Assembly (NCBI RefSeq): GCF_011772445.1
Contig: NZ_WVZN01000038.1
Coordinates: forward strand, 10,239 to 74,238
Length of the DNA: 64,000 nt
Origin: Hydrogenophaga sp.
GTDB taxonomy: Bacteria; Pseudomonadota; Gammaproteobacteria; Burkholderiales; Burkholderiaceae_C
Reading direction: 5' to 3'
Position numbers and translations under genes: made by a program
In this document: piece by piece, positions 62,042 to 64,000 of the stretch
How the letters are laid out: each line of letters begins with the position of its first letter
Numbering within the stretch: position 1 is the stretch's first letter
The notes under the pieces: model-generated
What the model saw: the letters and a program-made list of their open reading frames with translations, nothing else
Database searches by the model: none
Told to the model about the DNA's origin: nothing

Positions 62042-62956
62042 ATGTCCCAAGTCACCCCCCTCCCCCGCCTGCACGGCGTGGCCCTCCTGCCATCGCTCGG
62101 CGTGATCGCCGCCGAGGGAGACGAGGCCGCGTCCTTCCTCCACAGCCAGCTCACGCAGGACTTCGCCCTGCTCGGCGTGAGCGAGGCGCGACTGGCCGCC
62201 CTGTGCACCGCCAAGGGGCGCATGCTGGCCAGCTTCGTCGCCTTCAAGCGCGCGCACGACCGCATCCTGCTCGTCTGCCGCCGCGACCTGCTGCCGGCCA
62301 CGCTCAAGCGCCTGCAGATGTTCGTGCTGCGCGCCAAAGTGAAGCTGCGCGACGCGAGCGATGAGTTCGCGCTGCGTGGCCTGGCTGGCGACGCCGTGCC
62401 CGCCGGGCTGGGCACCGCACCCTGGAGCCACCTGGCCGACGGCGACGTGAGCCTGGTGCGCCTGTACCCCGCCGCAGACACGCCGCGCGCCCTGTGGGTG
62501 GGGCCGGCCGACGCAACGCCCGGTGGTCCCGCGCTCACCGAAGCCCAATGGGACTGGCTGGAAGTGACCAGCGGCGTGGCAACCCTGAGCCAGCCCGTGG
62601 TCGAAGCCTTCGTGCCCCAGATGCTCAACTACGAGTCGGTGGGCGGCGTGAACTTCAAGAAGGGCTGCTACCCCGGCCAGGAGGTGGTGGCGCGCAGCCA
62701 GTTCCGCGGCACGCTCAAGCGCCGCGCTTATGTGGCGCACGCCGACGCGCCGCTGCAGTCCGGCCAGGAGGTCTTCCACGGCAGCGACGCCGAGCAGCCC
62801 ACCGGCACCGTGGTGCAGGCCGCGCCCAACCCGCAAGCTGGCTGGGACGCCATCGTCTCCATGCAGACCGGCTCTGCCGACGGCGCACCCTTGCGCGCGG
62901 GCGAGGCCACGCTGCACCTGCTGCCGCTGCCCTACCCCTTGCTCGACGACATCTGA
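62042..62956 (+). CDS. ygfZ: Folate-binding protein YgfZ
   Basis: A 304-residue tetrahydrofolate-dependent protein used in repair or assembly of some iron-sulfur enzymes. The signature [12 protein letters not shown] with its conserved Cys is present (about 205-216), with the GcvT-like domain before it ([22 protein letters not shown]). It is divergent from mltG, with 75 bases between them. Confidence 0.94.
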   Translation: MSQVTPLPRLHGVALLPSLGVIAAEGDEAASFLHSQLTQDFALLGVSEARLAALCTAKGRMLASFVAFKRAHDRILLVCRRDLLPATLKRLQMFVLRAKVKLRDASDEFALRGLAGDAVPAGLGTAPWSHLADGDVSLVRLYPAADTPRALWVGPADATPGGPALTEAQWDWLEVTSGVATLSQPVVEAFVPQMLNYESVGGVNFKKGCYPGQEVVARSQFRGTLKRRAYVAHADAPLQSGQEVFHGSDAEQPTGTVVQAAPNPQAGWDAIVSMQTGSADGAPLRAGEATLHLLPLPYPLLDDI

Positions 62957-62957
62957 G

Positions 62958-63779
62958 ATGTGCCTGATCGCCTTCGCGATCGATGCCGCGCCCGGCGTGC
63001 CCCTGCTGGTGGCCGCCAACCGCGACGAGTACTGGGCCCGCCCCACGGCCGCGCTGCACCGCTGGGCGCTGGACGACGGCACCCCCGTTATCGCCGGGCG
63101 TGACCTGCGCGACGGCGGCACCTGGCTGGGCCTGGGCCCGAGGGGGCGCATCGCCTGGCTCACCAACGTGCGCCAGCCCGCCGCCGAGCACCGTGGGCGC
63201 AGCCGGGGCGAACTGGTCTCGCGCTGGCTGCAGAGCGACACCGACAGCACCGGTTTCGTCGAGGCCCTGGACCCCGCCGCCTACGCTGGCTTCAACCTGG
63301 TCGTGGGCGACCTGCACCGCGGCGAGTGGGCCTGGATCGGCAACCGACGCCCCGACGCGCCGCACGCCGAGCAGGCACCCGAGCGGCACTGGCGGGCCAT
63401 CGGCCCCGGCGTGCACACCCTGTCCAATGCCACGCTGAACACGCCCTGGCCGAAGGCGCGGCGGCTCGCCAAAGCCCTGGGCGATGCGCTCGACAGCCGC
63501 GACGAGCAAGCGATGCCGCTGACCGGCGCGCTCATCGACACCACACCCGCGGCCGACGCCGAGCTGCCGCGCACCGGCGTGCCCGACACGGTGGAGCGCG
63601 TGCTCTCCAGCCCCTTCGTGCGCTGGCCTGACCAGGCCTACGGCACGCGCTGCTCCACCCTGCTGCGCCTGGGCGCCGACGGTGAGCTGCGCATCGACGA
63701 ATGGACCCACGACGGCGCCGCCGCCACGCCCGCGCTGTCCGCGCAGGCGCACCGGCAAGAGCGGGTCAGAGTGACTTGA
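62958..63779 (+). CDS. NRDE-family (TANGO2-like) protein
   Basis: A 273-residue protein with the family signature AANRDEYWARPT near the N-terminus, preceded by the conserved MCLI start; GGTWLGLGPRGRIAWLTN follows. These proteins carry an N-terminal nucleophile-like Cys2. Function in bacteria is not settled; TANGO2 homologues have been linked to haem handling. It starts one base after the ygfZ stop. Confidence 0.92.
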   Translation: MCLIAFAIDAAPGVPLLVAANRDEYWARPTAALHRWALDDGTPVIAGRDLRDGGTWLGLGPRGRIAWLTNVRQPAAEHRGRSRGELVSRWLQSDTDSTGFVEALDPAAYAGFNLVVGDLHRGEWAWIGNRRPDAPHAEQAPERHWRAIGPGVHTLSNATLNTPWPKARRLAKALGDALDSRDEQAMPLTGALIDTTPAADAELPRTGVPDTVERVLSSPFVRWPDQAYGTRCSTLLRLGADGELRIDEWTHDGAAATPALSAQAHRQERVRVT

Positions 63780-64000
63780 CCATGGTCTGGTGCGGGATGC
63801 CGGCTTCCTCGAACGCCTCGCCGCGCGGCGCAAACCCCAGGCGCGCATAGAAGCCCACCGCGCTGCGCTGCGCGTCCAGCACCACCTCGCGGTCGCCGCG
63901 CGCGCGGGCCGCGTCCATCAGCCCGATCAGCACCCGCTTGCCCAGGCTGCCGCCGCGCAGCACGCGGTGCACCGCCATGCGACCGATCTTGCCCACCCCG
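63766..64000 (-). CDS. GNAT-family N-acetyltransferase (5' end outside the window)
   Basis: The visible 78 residues are the C-terminal half of a GNAT domain: IGRMAVHRVLRGGSLGKRVL (acetyl-CoA loop), then VLDAQRSAVGFYARLGFAPRG and GIPHQTMVK. This type (ElaA-like) is common; the substrate is unknown. The frame runs off the right edge. Its stop overlaps the end of the NRDE gene by 14 bases in convergent orientation. Confidence 0.88.
   Translation of the reverse strand, partial: GVGKIGRMAVHRVLRGGSLGKRVLIGLMDAARARGDREVVLDAQRSAVGFYARLGFAPRGEAFEEAGIPHQTMVKSL

Overview
The window comes from a high-GC betaproteobacterium, most likely a Burkholderiales/Comamonadaceae member. The evidence is the protein style of the housekeeping block at the right end (tctAB, tatD, pilZ, holB-tmk-mltG, ygfZ, NRDE) and the Cus/Cop/Pbr-type metal genes. 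No tRNA, rRNA or CRISPR array was seen.

Layout. (1) 1-15.8 kb is a copper block: a cusCBA efflux operon (cusC cut by the window edge), two copper P-type ATPases, a cysteine-packed copper-storage protein, CueR, a CopZ-like chaperone and three MerR-type promoters with 19-bp spacers. It is followed by a decayed enoyl-CoA hydratase and a NodT-type outer-membrane lipoprotein. (2) At about 15.84 kb two RND permease fragments of opposite orientation abut, and a second metal region begins (15.8-41 kb). It carries cusF, a CDF exporter, two ScsB/DsbD-type thiol transporters, a fatty-acid-hydroxylase-like membrane enzyme, a MerR/MerT-like/ACR3 cassette, and CadR with a four-HMA Cd/Pb/Zn ATPase. A long operon follows: PAP2 phosphatase, TRAP permeases, signal peptidase II, TlpA, DsbA and an E3-type flavoprotein. 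The opposing operon is TlpA, DsbB, DsbA, SCO and an L,D-transpeptidase. A nadE gene lies in two pieces about 6 kb apart with an IS21-type istB relic between them.

(3) 41-54.3 kb is an accessory island. It starts with a strongly palindromic 13-6-13 site directly in front of a large tyrosine recombinase. It then carries an XRE-ImmA/IrrE pair, an unknown gene overlapping a RelA/SpoT-domain gene, a coupled minus-strand cluster with two calcineurin-like phosphoesterases and a HAD protein, a DEDD exonuclease pair and small XRE regulators. It ends in imperfect direct repeats and a sequence resembling one arm plus the centre of dif. (4) 54.3-64 kb returns to ordinary chromosomal genes with two clear intrinsic terminators.

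How it works together. The second metal region looks like one stimulon. Four promoters with the same MerR-family Cd/Pb architecture (TTGACT, 19-bp spacer, dyad ending in CTAGAG or similar) lie in front of the CDF exporter, the hydroxylase, the P-type ATPase operon and the Dsb/SCO operon, and only one CadR gene is visible. Metal export is thus wired to periplasmic disulfide repair, undecaprenyl-phosphate recycling and lipoprotein processing. The strongest candidates for undescribed biology are the RelA/SpoT pair (44.9-46.5 kb), the phosphoesterase/HAD cluster (46.7-50.5 kb) and the dif-like site at the integrase.
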